Origin: Acinetobacter sp. LoGeW2-3
GTDB lineage: Bacteria > Pseudomonadota > Gammaproteobacteria > Pseudomonadales > Moraxellaceae
Length of the DNA stretch: 64,000 nt
Assembly (NCBI RefSeq): GCF_002688565.1
Contig: NZ_CP024011.1
Coordinates: 3,114,336 to 3,178,335, forward strand
Direction: 5' to 3'
The notes below the pieces were generated by a model. The model did no database searches. It had not been told where the DNA came from and saw nothing but the letters and a program-made list of their open reading frames with translations. Each line of letters begins with the position of its first letter. Positions within the stretch are counted from its first letter, which is position 1. The position numbers and the translations under genes were made by a program. Of the stretch, positions 1 to 10,324 are shown piece after piece.

Positions 1-21
1 GATCTAATTCAAGATTTTTGG

Positions 22-47
22 CAGGATGATGCAACGCCATCATCCTG
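22..47. terminator. Hairpin, possible terminator of the gene left of the window
   Basis: A perfect 10-bp inverted repeat (22-31 and 38-47) has a 6-nt loop and is followed by a T-rich but interrupted stretch. It could end an upstream transcript coming from outside the window. The T-tract is weak, so the call is tentative. Confidence 0.45.
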
Positions 48-165
48 TTTATATAACGATTTTCTCCATTATTTTACTGCTTCCTTACATTTTTACTCTT
101 TTCATTCTGCAAAATTTGATTAATCTAAGCGCATCGTTATTTTTATTTTGAGCTTTTGATTTTCA

Positions 166-549
166 ATGAAAAATTCATTCATTAAAGCCTTTGGCATTTT
201 CACTCTTTCAACTTTTAACATTTTGAGCACAAACAGTTTTGCAGCCGATACCAATATTGAAGTGACCCCAATTCAAGAAGTGACTCAACATGAACTTGCA
301 GCGATTTATGTGCTTTCGGAAATCTGCCCAAGCATGGTGAAAGACCAGAACAAATTTAATGCGGGTTATAACCAGCTGGTCAGTGAATATATGCCAGGTC
401 AAAAGAACCCGGTAGAAGCCTTAAATCAGCTCAGTAAAAACTCAAAATTCCAGCCGATCCTGAAAGAAGCACAGCAAGATGCTCAAAAAGCAGGTAAGCA
501 GAAAAATCAAGCGATTTGTACAGAACTCACTACTTATAGCAAATCCTGA
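166..549 (+). CDS. Small secreted protein of unknown function
   Basis: Encodes 127 residues. The first ~27 form a Sec signal peptide (basic MKNSFIK start, hydrophobic core, Ala-rich cleavage region near SFAAD). The mature part is hydrophilic, with two cysteines (in EICPS and AICTE) that could form a disulphide, and a Lys/Gln-rich C-terminus. I do not recognise a domain with certainty; small periplasmic proteins of this shape occur throughout the Moraxellaceae. It stands alone, with 126 bp separating it from dacC on the same strand. The function is unknown and the periplasmic location is inferred from the signal peptide. Confidence 0.75.
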   Translation: MKNSFIKAFGIFTLSTFNILSTNSFAADTNIEVTPIQEVTQHELAAIYVLSEICPSMVKDQNKFNAGYNQLVSEYMPGQKNPVEALNQLSKNSKFQPILKEAQQDAQKAGKQKNQAICTELTTYSKS

Positions 550-675
550 TTTTTTTCTGCCGAAATGCTTACAATACTTTTGAAATAAGCCGCTGCAACC
601 CATAGAAGTCCGCCTAGCTTTGTCCTAAAATGCTAGGCTCTTCGTGCTTATATCAAGATACTGGAACTAACTAGA

Positions 676-1824
676 ATGACCCGTAAAACCGCCCTTGCTG
701 CACTCCTTCTTGTACCTGGATTCAGCTATGCAGCAACAGTATTATCTGCGCCACCAGAATTAAATAATAAATCCTATGTTCTGATGGACTTTGAAACTGG
801 GCAGATCCTTGCAGCTAAAAATGAAAATGAAAAACTAGCCCCTGCTTCAATGACCAAAATGATGACCAGCTACATCATTGAGCAGAAGTTACTTAGCGGT
901 GAACTGACTGAAGACGAACAGGTTCGTATGAATGAATCGGCATGGTGTCGTGGCAGCAGCTCTGAATCATGTATGTATGTTCCGTTAAATGGCACAGCAA
1001 CAGCACTTGAAATGCTGCGCGGTATCATTATCCAGTCAGGTAACGATGCGTCTAAAGCAATGGCTGAACATATTGCAGGTAACGAGGGTACCTTCGCACA
1101 TATGATGAACCAGGAAGCGAAACGTATTGGCATGACCAATACCAGCTTCATCAACTCTACTGGTATGCCGGCTGAAGGTCACTATTCGACTGCTAAAGAT
1201 ATGGCTACGCTGGCTCAGCACATCATTAAAGACAGTTCAAAGTACTACCCGATTTATTCTGAAAAAGAGTTTACTTTTAACGGAATTAAGCAAGGTAACC
1301 GTAATGCCCTGCTTTATACAGATCCAAGTGTTGATGGTCTGAAAACAGGTCATACGGATGAAGCGGGTTACTGCTTAACGACTTCTGCAAAACGTGGTCC
1401 AATGCGTTTGATCTCTGTGATCTTCGGTGCGCCATCTATGCAGGATCGTGCGACACATACACGTGAACTTTTGGCTTGGGGCTTTGCAAACTACGAAACC
1501 AAAAATGTTCAGGCAGGTAAACAAGTTTTAGCCAAGTCTAAAGTCTGGTTTGGTAAAGAAAATGAAGTTCAAATCGGCCTTGCTGAAAACTTCAACGTGA
1601 CCATGCCGAAAGGCAAAGCCAATGCGATTAAAACGCAAATCGTGGTTCAACCCAAACTGACTGCGCCTTTGAAACAAGGTCAAGTGGTAGGTAAATATGT
1701 TGCCTCTCTTGATGGCAAAGTGATTGCTGAAAAACCACTTGTTGCTTTAAAAGCAGTTGAAGAAGCTGGTTTCTTTGCCCGCATGCTGGATCATATTAAA
1801 CAGTTCTTTAGCAACCTGTTCTAA
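676..1824 (+). CDS. dacC: D-alanyl-D-alanine carboxypeptidase, PBP5/6 type
   Basis: Removes the terminal D-Ala from peptidoglycan pentapeptides in the periplasm, setting the level of cross-linking. The 382-aa protein has a signal peptide (residues 1-19, ending SYA) and all three penicillin-binding motifs: SMTK at 58-61 (nucleophile Ser58), SGN at 121-123 and KTG at 223-225. A C-terminal beta domain follows, and then an amphipathic tail (about 365-382, rich in Phe and Leu), the usual membrane anchor of this family. The length fits DacA/DacC. The gene has its own strong terminator. Which PBP5/6 paralogue it is cannot be settled from sequence alone. Confidence 0.93.
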   Translation: MTRKTALAALLLVPGFSYAATVLSAPPELNNKSYVLMDFETGQILAAKNENEKLAPASMTKMMTSYIIEQKLLSGELTEDEQVRMNESAWCRGSSSESCMYVPLNGTATALEMLRGIIIQSGNDASKAMAEHIAGNEGTFAHMMNQEAKRIGMTNTSFINSTGMPAEGHYSTAKDMATLAQHIIKDSSKYYPIYSEKEFTFNGIKQGNRNALLYTDPSVDGLKTGHTDEAGYCLTTSAKRGPMRLISVIFGAPSMQDRATHTRELLAWGFANYETKNVQAGKQVLAKSKVWFGKENEVQIGLAENFNVTMPKGKANAIKTQIVVQPKLTAPLKQGQVVGKYVASLDGKVIAEKPLVALKAVEEAGFFARMLDHIKQFFSNLF

Positions 1825-1856
1825 TATTCTTTACAGATATTCGTTCAGACTAAAGC

Positions 1857-1893
1857 TAAAGCACACATTCCTCGAATGTGTGCTTTTTTATTT
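1857..1893. terminator. Rho-independent terminator of dacC
   Basis: A hairpin (AAAGCACACATTC paired with GAATGTGTGCTTT around a short loop) is followed by a T-run. It lies just before the next gene, so any longer reading of that gene starting inside dacC is unlikely. Confidence 0.85.
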
Positions 1894-1927
1894 TATAATG
1901 AGCGTAAACTTTCAAGATGATAATGCT

Positions 1928-2458
1928 ATGAGCCAGAACATTCGCCCTTACCTGGATACTAGTCCGCAAATTGCAGATTCCTGTTATATCGACCCAATGG
2001 CCGTGGTCGTGGGTGATGTGGTCTTAGGTGAAAATGTATCGGTCTGGCCTTTTGCCGTGATCCGTGGCGATGTCAATCATATCCGCATTGGCAAGAACTC
2101 CAATGTTCAGGATCATGCCATTCTGCATGTCAGCCATAAGAAAGTAGATAAGCCTGAAGGTTCACCACTGATTATTGGCGAAGATGTCACCATTGGTCAT
2201 CATGTCACGCTGCATGGTTGTACTATTGGCAACCGTGTCCTGATCGGGATTAACAGCATTATTCTGGATGATGTGGTGATTCCGGATGATGTGATGATTG
2301 GTGCAGGTACACTGGTTCCACCGGGTAAGGTACTGGAAAGTGGTTGGTTATATATGGGGAGCCCTGCTAAAAAAGCCCGTCCATTGACTGAGAAAGAAAT
2401 GGCATTCTTGCCGTATTCAGCGCAGAATTATGTCAAGGTGTCTGGGAATTACAAATAA
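1928..2458 (+). CDS. Gamma-carbonic anhydrase-like hexapeptide-repeat protein
   Basis: A left-handed beta-helix protein of the gamma-carbonic anhydrase/YrdA/PaaY group. With the start at 1928 it has 176 residues, the usual length. Repeated [IV]G-x4 hexapeptides run from about residue 28 to 150. The candidate zinc ligands are His67, His91 and His96, matching the family's spaced histidines. The frame stays open upstream to 1757 and has an ATG at 1898. Those starts would lie in dacC or its terminator, so 1928 (MSQNIRPY) is preferred. Members may hydrate CO2 or act as acyltransferases; the sequence does not say which. Confidence 0.85.
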   Translation: MSQNIRPYLDTSPQIADSCYIDPMAVVVGDVVLGENVSVWPFAVIRGDVNHIRIGKNSNVQDHAILHVSHKKVDKPEGSPLIIGEDVTIGHHVTLHGCTIGNRVLIGINSIILDDVVIPDDVMIGAGTLVPPGKVLESGWLYMGSPAKKARPLTEKEMAFLPYSAQNYVKVSGNYK

Positions 2459-2475
2459 ATTTGTCTTGATCTAAA

Positions 2476-2537
2476 ATCTTCTGTATGTTCAATTGAAAAT
2501 AATTCAAAGAATAAAAATCATGAAACATACAGAAGAT
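2476..2537. repeat. 14-bp perfect inverted repeat around the start of the DUF4262 gene
   Basis: The arms ATCTTCTGTATGTT (2476-2489) and its exact reverse complement (2524-2537) flank 34 nt that hold the ribosome-binding region and the start codon (2520-2522). In mRNA this would fold into a stem that encloses the initiation region. No T-run follows, so it is not a normal terminator. Confidence 0.7.
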
Positions 2538-3302
2538 CATTATTGCCCGGATCGCAATGAATTATTAAAACAAACCAAAATTAATATTCGACAATATGGC
2601 GTGCAAATTATTTCGATCACGCATACTGATTACTCCCCACCTTTTAGCTATAGCATTGGTCTGTATGAACGATTCCAGCATCCGGAAATTATCTGTTTTG
2701 GTCTTACCGCAAAACTTAGCCAGACCATTCTGAATCATGTCGCTGAGGTTATTCAAAAAGGTCAACCTATTCAGCTGAATAACACTTATCCTAATGTGTT
2801 TTTTAAAGAGAGCCGCTGCAAGTTTCTAAAGGTTGATCGCAGGAATATTGGCGACTATTTCGGTATTGCTGAAAGTTATTATCAAGATGAAGCATTTCCA
2901 GCTTTGCAATTAGTTTGGACAGACCGGAATGATAAATTTCCGTGGGAAGATGGCTTCGAAGAATGTTTTGAATATGATCAACCCCTGCTAGACCGGAATG
3001 CTGATTTTAAATTCCGCGAACCAAGAAATTTAGGGATTTATACCACCAAGCAATGGCTGGAACAAAACCAGCCAATTGTCACCGTACTGCATGAACGTGA
3101 TGGTGACTGGCAGTTTTTAACGGCAGAGCCTTTGGCAGATGATGACTATATTCTGGTTGGGTTAGAACATTTGATCCAACGTGATCCAACCTTAAATGAA
3201 GTCTTTGACCTGCAATATGGACAGGCAGCAGACCGGAAATTTATTGGCGATGAATGGGTGATTATCGAACTAGAAGATGACGGTGACCAGCTCGCAGGTT
3301 AA
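2520..3302 (+). CDS. DUF4262 domain protein
   Basis: A 260-aa cytoplasmic protein with the DUF4262 signature near the N-terminus (residues ~30-60: a YSIGL-type motif followed by HPEIICFGL), a family of unknown biochemical role. The second half is acidic and ends in a run of Asp/Glu. The frame is also open from a TTG at 2493, but the ATG at 2520 is the better start. The start lies inside a long inverted repeat (2476-2537), which suggests translational or transcriptional control. It is convergent with the next gene and shares its terminator. No signal peptide or membrane segment is seen. Confidence 0.8.
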   Translation: MKHTEDHYCPDRNELLKQTKINIRQYGVQIISITHTDYSPPFSYSIGLYERFQHPEIICFGLTAKLSQTILNHVAEVIQKGQPIQLNNTYPNVFFKESRCKFLKVDRRNIGDYFGIAESYYQDEAFPALQLVWTDRNDKFPWEDGFEECFEYDQPLLDRNADFKFREPRNLGIYTTKQWLEQNQPIVTVLHERDGDWQFLTAEPLADDDYILVGLEHLIQRDPTLNEVFDLQYGQAADRKFIGDEWVIIELEDDGDQLAG

Positions 3303-3307
3303 AGATA

Positions 3308-3341
3308 AAAATGTCTACTTCATGTGAAGTAGACATTTTTT
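3308..3341. terminator. Bidirectional terminator
   Basis: A near-perfect palindrome (AATGTCTACTTCA, TG loop, TGAAGTAGACATT) is flanked by A- and T-runs. It sits between the convergent DUF4262 and DUF1543 genes and can serve both. Confidence 0.88.
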
Positions 3342-3343
3342 AA

Positions 3344-3859
3344 TTAAGGAATAATTAGATAATCATTTTTAAAACTGTTAGCTTCAAAATCCCCTTCAAC
3401 CAAATGCACAAATTTCTGATCAATCTTGTTTAACTCTAAACAGTCATCGACATCAATTACGGCATCGGCATGTGGTTTAAACCATGTTTTCTCAATCGCC
3501 AATTTTCCTTGTGCTTTAGCTTCTGTTTTGTTTTTGGCAGCGACCACCAGGTATTTATGAATCTCACCAAACTGGTCTGGGAGATATGCACCCAGATTAA
3601 TCAGGAACAGTTTTAAATCTGTGTTTGCGAGTGTATCTGTAATTTGAACCTGATAATTAGTTCCTTGATAGCTGACACCATTGATCTTCATCCAGCCATC
3701 AACATGCAGACCTTTTTGCCGACCAAACCATTGCTCTTTTAAATATGGAAAAGCTGACTCGATATCTGAACTGATGACAGGAACTACATCATGCACTTCT
3801 ACATTGGCTTTATCATGTTTACCGCCCAATAAGATGATGTAGAGATTGAGTTCAGGCAT
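3344..3859 (-). CDS. DUF1543 domain protein
   Basis: A 171-aa soluble protein. The N-terminal half carries a DUF1543-like pattern (MPELNLYIILLGGKHDKANVEVHD: a hydrophobic strand, then GG and ExHD). A second similar stretch lies around residues 85-125 (LFLINLGAY...EIHKYLVVAA), so the protein looks like two repeats of the domain. The family function is unknown. It has a monocistronic layout, convergent with the DUF4262 gene. No catalytic residues can be assigned. Confidence 0.82.
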   Translation of the reverse strand: MPELNLYIILLGGKHDKANVEVHDVVPVISSDIESAFPYLKEQWFGRQKGLHVDGWMKINGVSYQGTNYQVQITDTLANTDLKLFLINLGAYLPDQFGEIHKYLVVAAKNKTEAKAQGKLAIEKTWFKPHADAVIDVDDCLELNKIDQKFVHLVEGDFEANSFKNDYLIIP

Positions 3860-4131
3860 AGGAAATTCTCTTTAATAGAATGATAAAGTGAAGAGATGTA
3901 GTTTAAATTAATTCGAATGAATCAATTAAGAAGTAAGAAAATTTTATTTATTCAATATTTGAGTAAGATTTGAATTATTATCCTGCTCTCTTCTTATATT
4001 CTAAGTTTTGGAGGATAAATTGGGGAATCACTCACAATAATTAATAATACGAAAGTTATAAAAAAGTATATTTCATATGTATAAATATGTAAGATATTTC
4101 CCGCAATTATTTAAAATATTATGGGGTTATT

Positions 4132-4545
4132 GTGATTAATAAAAAGCTTACTTATGCAATTTTCTGTTTAATATCACCTACACTCTTTACAGGATGTAAC
4201 GCTACATACCATTCACAACAAGTTAGTTCTAACGAACAAAACCTAACGGTTGGAACTGTTCAGCGTGAAATTCATATAGGTATGAGCTCTGCAGATGTTA
4301 TCAGTGTATTAGGTTCTCCAAATATTGTAACAACTGATGAGAATCGTCAGGAAGTTTGGGTTTATGACAAGATTTCGACTGAAACAGCCTATTCCAAAAG
4401 TTCAGTTGGTGGATCTATATTAATTTTAGGTGCTAGCAGTTCTAGTGGAGCTAGATCTACTACTCAAAAGACATTAACAGTAGTTGTAAAATTTGATAAC
4501 CAATCAAAAGTACGTGATTTTGCATATCATACTTCTAAGTTTTAA
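4132..4545 (+). CDS. Putative lipoprotein with a BamE/SmpA-like domain
   Basis: 137 residues from a GTG start (MINKKLTYA), preceded by a G-rich stretch. The lipobox ends FTGC (Cys22), so the protein is predicted to be lipidated. After it, residues ~48-85 (REIHIGMSSADVISVLGSPNIV...QEVWVYD) match the pattern of the SmpA/OmlA (BamE) fold, including the GM-x4-V-x3-LG-x-P core. A Ser/Gly-rich stretch is followed by a final beta strand. It is the first gene of a three-gene run with two related envelope proteins and is more AT-rich than neighbouring core genes. The BamE-like fold is inference; it is not the core bamE, which is shorter and better conserved. Confidence 0.75.
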   Translation: MINKKLTYAIFCLISPTLFTGCNATYHSQQVSSNEQNLTVGTVQREIHIGMSSADVISVLGSPNIVTTDENRQEVWVYDKISTETAYSKSSVGGSILILGASSSSGARSTTQKTLTVVVKFDNQSKVRDFAYHTSKF

Positions 4546-4558
4546 GGGACTATTGAAA

Positions 4559-5116
4559 GTGAAAAATACTCTTTTAAAATTGGGAATTATGACCATATTA
4601 GCAAGTACTTCACTTACTACATGGGGTCAGAAAATTCCTGCTGATGCCTTGCAACTAAGCACTAGTTCTCTTGAAACTCGTCAAATGCAAACTAGACAAT
4701 TTGATGGAGTGAGTGAATCAGATGCTTTATCTTCAGCAGCTGGTGTATTACAGGATATGGGATTCACCATAACTGAATCTGAAGCAAAATTAGGTGTGAT
4801 TGTTGGGAATAAAGATCGAAGTGCTGTAAGTGGTGGGCAAGTAGCTGGAGCAATGCTATTAACTCTTCTATCTGGTGTACCTGTAGATTATGATAATAAT
4901 CAAAAAATCATAGCCTCCTTGGTGACACGTCCGGTTCTAGATAGCCAGGGGCGTATAAAACCTAATTCGTTCTATATAAGAGTCACTTTTGCAAGAATGG
5001 TATGGAATACTGCAAATCAATTAACGAAAGCAGAGCCATTAAATGATGCACAGTTATATCAAGAATTCTTTGACAAATTATCTAAATCTGTCTTTTTAGA
5101 AGGACAAAAAATATGA
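4559..5116 (+). CDS. Secreted protein paralogous to the following lipoprotein
   Basis: Chosen start is GTG 4559, preceded by AAGGGA at good distance, giving a 185-aa protein with a signal peptide (MKNTLLKLGIMTILASTSLTTWG). The frame stays open to 4493, but that would overlap the previous gene by 53 bp. Residues ~40-85 (RQMQTRQFDG ... LQDMGFTI ... LGVIVG) share a pattern with the next gene (RSIQTRTFET ... LQDLGFVI ... LGTVTG), so the two are paralogues. A Gly/Ala-rich hydrophobic stretch (GGQVAGAMLLTLLSG) interrupts the domain. Function unknown. Confidence 0.75.
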   Translation: MKNTLLKLGIMTILASTSLTTWGQKIPADALQLSTSSLETRQMQTRQFDGVSESDALSSAAGVLQDMGFTITESEAKLGVIVGNKDRSAVSGGQVAGAMLLTLLSGVPVDYDNNQKIIASLVTRPVLDSQGRIKPNSFYIRVTFARMVWNTANQLTKAEPLNDAQLYQEFFDKLSKSVFLEGQKI

Positions 5117-5526
5117 AGTATTTATTAATTACTATGACAACGTTTGCTTTGCTTCTTACAGGTTGTGCAACGACAAATCAGCGTGTTTTAGATAGTGAAC
5201 AAAGTCAAGTACAGCTTAGAAGCATCCAAACAAGAACTTTTGAAACTACAGATAAAGATAAAACATTACGTGCAGTCATAGCAACTTTACAAGATCTAGG
5301 ATTCGTTATTGATAAAGCGGATGAAACGCTAGGGACTGTAACGGGAACAAAGTTAAATAGATATACTATCAAAATGACTGTGACTGTTCGCTCTCATAAT
5401 AATGGCGTTCTAGTACGTGCTAATGGTCAATATAATATAACCCCGATTACAGATCCTATCATCTACCAAAACTTTTTCACTTCTTTAGAGAAAGCAATGT
5501 TTTTACAAGCAAATGCTGTAGATTAA
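5113..5526 (+). CDS. Putative lipoprotein, paralogue of the preceding gene
   Basis: 137 aa with a lipobox (LLLTGC, Cys18). The start ATG overlaps the preceding stop in an ATGA arrangement, which implies translational coupling. It repeats the upstream protein's QTR-x-F / LQD-[ML]-GF-x-I / LG-x-[IV]-x-G pattern in a shorter form without the Gly/Ala insert. Both end in similar Asp-x3-YQ-x-FF-x-[SK]L-x-K-[AS] helices. The three-gene operon ends at a strong terminator. The role is unknown; membrane-anchored envelope maintenance is an inference from the lipoprotein signals. Confidence 0.78.
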   Translation: MKYLLITMTTFALLLTGCATTNQRVLDSEQSQVQLRSIQTRTFETTDKDKTLRAVIATLQDLGFVIDKADETLGTVTGTKLNRYTIKMTVTVRSHNNGVLVRANGQYNITPITDPIIYQNFFTSLEKAMFLQANAVD

Positions 5527-5532
5527 AATACC

Positions 5533-5556
5533 CCCGACGTCCCGTCGGGTTTTTTA
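5533..5556 (+). terminator. Rho-independent terminator of the lipoprotein operon
   Basis: A GC-rich 7-bp stem (CCCGACG / CGTCGGG) with a TCC loop is followed by seven Ts, 6 nt after the last stop codon of the three-gene run. Confidence 0.92.
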
Positions 5557-5825
5557 TTCTTCGAGGCTTAGATCTGCTCCCCTGCGTGACCTCATATTCC
5601 TTGTAATTTATCTTCTATTTATTTAGAACCTTCTGCTCTCCATGTCTCGTTTATAGGAGACTCCTAGTATCTTACCTAAATACCACGACCATCTGCCGCC
5701 AATCATTTCACAAAGTTGCTTATTTAAAGTTTATAAATGTCTAGTAGCCAAAGAAATTACCTCCTCACATAGCCACCGCCCCCTAAATTTTGTAGAATAC
5801 AGTTTTTATTCCATGGTGCTGCTCT

Positions 5826-6311
5826 ATGACCGCTTGGACTGCTCACGTCACTGTCGCAACTGTCGTCGAAAAAAATGGAAAATTCCTGTTCGTTGAAGAA
5901 CATACTGAAGGTGTAACGCACACTGTATTCAACCAGCCAGCAGGCCATGTCGAGGCAGGTGAAACCATCGTCGAAGCAGCCATTCGTGAAACCATGGAAG
6001 AAACCGGTTATCAGGTCAACGTGACTGATCTGATCGGCATCTATACCTATACTCCGCCGATGTTCCCAGACCGTACCTATTTCCGTTTCTGCCTGAAAGC
6101 TGAAGTGATCAGCTATGATGAAAATGCAGAGCTGGATACCGGTATTGTTGGTCCAGCGTGGATGAGTTTAGATGAGCTGATCGAAACTGCTCGCGCACGC
6201 AGTCCACTGGTGATCAAAGCTGTACAAGATGCCCTTTCCGGTCAAAAATATCCTTTATCGCTCATTTACGAGCACCAAAATTCTCCCTTAATTTCAAATT
6301 TGGATGCCTAA
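5826..6311 (+). CDS. nudJ: NUDIX hydrolase, NudJ type
   Basis: Hydrolyses nucleoside di- and triphosphates or phosphorylated thiamine precursors; E. coli NudJ acts on HMP-PP. The 161-aa protein has an intact Nudix box at residues 40-62 (GHVEAGE ... REtmEEtGY), which supplies the Mg-binding glutamates. It sits directly upstream of mnmA, hflD and purB, the same order as in E. coli, which supports the NudJ assignment over other Nudix families. Its stop codon overlaps the mnmA start region, so the genes are probably co-transcribed. Confidence 0.88.
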   Translation: MTAWTAHVTVATVVEKNGKFLFVEEHTEGVTHTVFNQPAGHVEAGETIVEAAIRETMEETGYQVNVTDLIGIYTYTPPMFPDRTYFRFCLKAEVISYDENAELDTGIVGPAWMSLDELIETARARSPLVIKAVQDALSGQKYPLSLIYEHQNSPLISNLDA

Positions 6312-7455
6312 TCCTATGCAACAACGTGTCATCGTCGGTATGTCTGGTGGTGTAGATTCATCTGTGTCTGCAGCACTTCTACTTCAACAAGGTTATCAGG
6401 TTGAAGGTCTTTTCATGAAAAACTGGGAAGAAGATGACGGCACAGAATACTGTACGGCAATGGAAGACCTTGCCGATGCACAAGCCGTTTGTGACAAGAT
6501 CGGGATTAAACTGCACACGGCTAACTTCGCGATGGAATACTGGGATCGCGTGTTCGAGCATTTCCTGGCTGAATATGCTGCTGGCCGTACCCCAAACCCG
6601 GATATTTTGTGTAATAAAGAAATCAAATTCCGTGCCTTCCTTGATCATGCAATCAATCTAGGCGCTGACTTTATTGCGACGGGGCACTACTGCCGTCGTG
6701 GCGAAACCATGACCAATTCTCGTGGTGAAGAATATGCACCTTTACTACGTGGTTATGACAATAATAAAGACCAGACTTATTTCCTGCATGCGGTGCATGG
6801 TCGTGAAATTAATAAGACTCTGTTCCCTGTTGGTGAAATTGAAAAGCCACAAGTACGTAAAATTGCAGAAGAATTAGGTCTAGCTACTGCGAAGAAAAAA
6901 GACTCGACTGGCATCTGTTTTATTGGTGAACGCCGCTTTAATGACTTCCTGAAGCAATATTTACCGGCTCAACCCGGAAAAATCGTACTGGAAGATGGCA
7001 AAGAGGTTGGTGATCATCACGGCTTAATGTACTATACGCTCGGTCAACGAGGCGGGATCGGCATTGGTGGTATGAAAGGTGCTGAAGAAGGTGCCTGGTT
7101 TGTACTGCATAAAGATATTGAAGGTAACCGTCTTGTCGTTGGTCAGGGTCATGAGCATCCACTGATGCAAAGCACCATGCTTTGGAGTGAAGCAATTGAC
7201 TGGGTCGCTGGTGAGCAGGATATTCCTGAATCAGGTTTCCGCTGTACGGCAAAAACCCGCTATCGTCAGCCTGATCAAGCGTGTACCATTTATAAGGATC
7301 CAGAAACACCACAAGGTGTTCGTGTAGAATTCGATGAACCACAACGTGCTGTGACCCCAGGTCAAAGCGTGGTGTTCTACTCAGGTGAAGTATGTTTAGG
7401 TGGCGGTGTGATTCATCATACCAATGCACCAAAACCTGATTTTATTAAAGGATGA
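6304..7455 (+). CDS. mnmA: tRNA-specific 2-thiouridylase MnmA
   Basis: Makes the 2-thio group of s2U34 in tRNA-Glu, -Gln and -Lys, using sulfur relayed from IscS through Tus proteins. The 383-aa reading has the PP-loop ATPase motif SGGVDSS (14-20), the two catalytic cysteines Cys103 (in [11 protein letters not shown]) and Cys205 (in [10 protein letters not shown]), and the C-terminal beta-barrel. The ATG at 6304 overlaps nudJ by 8 bp. An in-frame ATG at 6316 (MQQRVIVG) gives 379 aa and is an equally plausible start. It is followed after 7 bp by hflD. Confidence 0.96.
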   Translation: MPNPMQQRVIVGMSGGVDSSVSAALLLQQGYQVEGLFMKNWEEDDGTEYCTAMEDLADAQAVCDKIGIKLHTANFAMEYWDRVFEHFLAEYAAGRTPNPDILCNKEIKFRAFLDHAINLGADFIATGHYCRRGETMTNSRGEEYAPLLRGYDNNKDQTYFLHAVHGREINKTLFPVGEIEKPQVRKIAEELGLATAKKKDSTGICFIGERRFNDFLKQYLPAQPGKIVLEDGKEVGDHHGLMYYTLGQRGGIGIGGMKGAEEGAWFVLHKDIEGNRLVVGQGHEHPLMQSTMLWSEAIDWVAGEQDIPESGFRCTAKTRYRQPDQACTIYKDPETPQGVRVEFDEPQRAVTPGQSVVFYSGEVCLGGGVIHHTNAPKPDFIKG

Positions 7456-7462
7456 GATCGGC

Positions 7463-8194
7463 ATGACGGAGTTACCATTTCAACAAGCCACAACGTTGAA
7501 TGCTCGTCAAAACCGTGCTTTGGCGTTAGCGGGGGTTTTTCAGGCCACCCAGCTGACCCACATGACTGCCCTGACCGGACAGCAAGGCATTGGCGACACT
7601 GGTAATTTCTATTTTGAACAGCTGATTAAGGCCAGTCTGAATATCCGACCAAGTGGTACGCTGAATGTTCAGACCTTGGACTTCTTTAATCAGCTGGCCG
7701 ATATATCATTGGGATTAAAGACTTTGGAAAGTTCTATTACCCAGCCTTTTGATACCGGGCCAAAATCCAGACTTCCAAAACTCTCCTCCACCAAACTGCC
7801 AATGTCCTATGCGATGGCACTTCTTCAGTTAGAAAAGAAGGTCTATAGCAATCCAAAATTCGTTGAAATCATTGAACAATCCCAGCAAAAAATTCTAAGA
7901 CAGCTCTCCTTTTTCGATAATAACTACATGCACCCAAGCATCATTGCCAATCTCGCTCAAACCTATGTCGATACCGCCGGACAGATCAATCCGCGGATCA
8001 TGGTGCGTGGCAATGCTGAAGCTTTTAAAGATTCTGGTCATACCAACCGCATCCGTGCTTCCTTATTTACTGGCCTACAGATGGCGCATTTATGGCGACG
8101 GCTCGGTGGCAGTTCCTGGGGCATGATCTTTGGCAAGCGCAAGCTGCTACAGGATATCCAAAATCTCGCACGCATACAGTTTCAGGTGGTCTAA
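7463..8194 (+). CDS. hflD: High-frequency lysogenization protein HflD homolog
   Basis: A helical peripheral-membrane protein; in E. coli HflD binds lambda CII and influences lysogeny, and its housekeeping role is unclear. The start at 7463 (MTELPFQQ) is preceded by an AAGGATGAG Shine-Dalgarno region and leaves 7 bp to mnmA. The upstream-extended reading would start inside mnmA. At 243 aa it is somewhat longer than the E. coli protein (213 aa). The typical N-terminal LALAGVFQA and QLTH segments are present. Its place between mnmA and purB is the strongest evidence. Confidence 0.9.
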   Translation: MTELPFQQATTLNARQNRALALAGVFQATQLTHMTALTGQQGIGDTGNFYFEQLIKASLNIRPSGTLNVQTLDFFNQLADISLGLKTLESSITQPFDTGPKSRLPKLSSTKLPMSYAMALLQLEKKVYSNPKFVEIIEQSQQKILRQLSFFDNNYMHPSIIANLAQTYVDTAGQINPRIMVRGNAEAFKDSGHTNRIRASLFTGLQMAHLWRRLGGSSWGMIFGKRKLLQDIQNLARIQFQVV

Positions 8195-8241
8195 GCCATG
8201 CTGTACGCGTATTTCGTTTTTCGTTTAATTCCAAAATTTAG

Positions 8242-9683
<1,442 letters not shown>

Positions 9684-10322
9684 GATAAGTAAAAATATAT
9701 TTAAAATAACAACATCATTCGGAAGCAAATATTCACAGATAACACATTAAAATCTAATACAGAAAATAGCTTAAATGTACTCAATGAATAATATTAAATA
9801 TAATTACATTAACTTTAGTACAATTAGTTTTTTATGAAAAATCATCTGCTAAATTATTAAGATTAATCTCTTTCACTTAATTTATCTAATTTTTATTAAT
9901 TACAGCGTTTTAAAAATATTTAAAATAGAATATTAATCCGAATCTAGGATAGAAAATTTACTTAAAAAACCAAAGCTACAAGATAAGTTATCACACCTAA
10001 TTTAAGGCTCTAGTCCTTATACTAAATAGCAAGGAATGATTATTATTAAATTTAAAATAACTTAATTATAAATTTCTAACTAAAATTACGTCCCTCAGCA
10101 AAAACTCAAAGGATGTTTTTATGATTACAAATTACATATTGCGATGAATTAATTTAGTGAAATTCCTACTTAGTTATCACTAAAGAACATAGTATTTATG
10201 GGTCTCTAAGTAGGTACTGATGCAGCATCAAAACGCATATCAATTAATTAATAGAAATAGCCAAAAAATTTAGAATATAGAATCAATGACTTAACCAAAT
10301 TTAGGTTAACTATAATTTTTAA
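9684..10322. other. AT-rich non-coding stretch of the purB island
   Basis: About 640 bp with no gene longer than a few codons and a clearly higher AT content than the flanks. It contains two interleaved inverted repeats (see 10153-10214). There is also a 9-codon ORF (start at about 10122, MITNYILR) after an AAAGGA motif, which I do not regard as a gene. Nothing recognisable as an integrase or an RNA gene was found. Confidence 0.6.
10153..10214. repeat. Two interleaved inverted repeats (pseudoknot topology)
   Basis: TTTAGTGA (10153-10160) pairs with TCACTAAA (10177-10184), and CCTACTTAG (10165-10173) pairs with CTAAGTAGG (10206-10214). The second pair starts in the loop of the first and closes outside it. 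Such an order could give an RNA pseudoknot or overlapping protein-binding palindromes. Chance occurrence in AT-rich DNA cannot be excluded. Confidence 0.4.
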
Positions 10323-10324
10323 TT

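Noticed and set aside
1757..1927. N-terminal extension of the gamma-carbonic anhydrase frame back into dacC
   Set aside because: It would cross the dacC terminator and gives a length unusual for the family; 1928 fits better.
5654..5666. Palindrome TAGGAG-A-CTCCTA upstream of nudJ
   Set aside because: Short, not in a promoter context that I can recognise, and no second copy seen.
10120..10150. Nine-codon ORF after AAAGGA in the island
   Set aside because: Too short and not supported by anything else; probably chance in AT-rich DNA.
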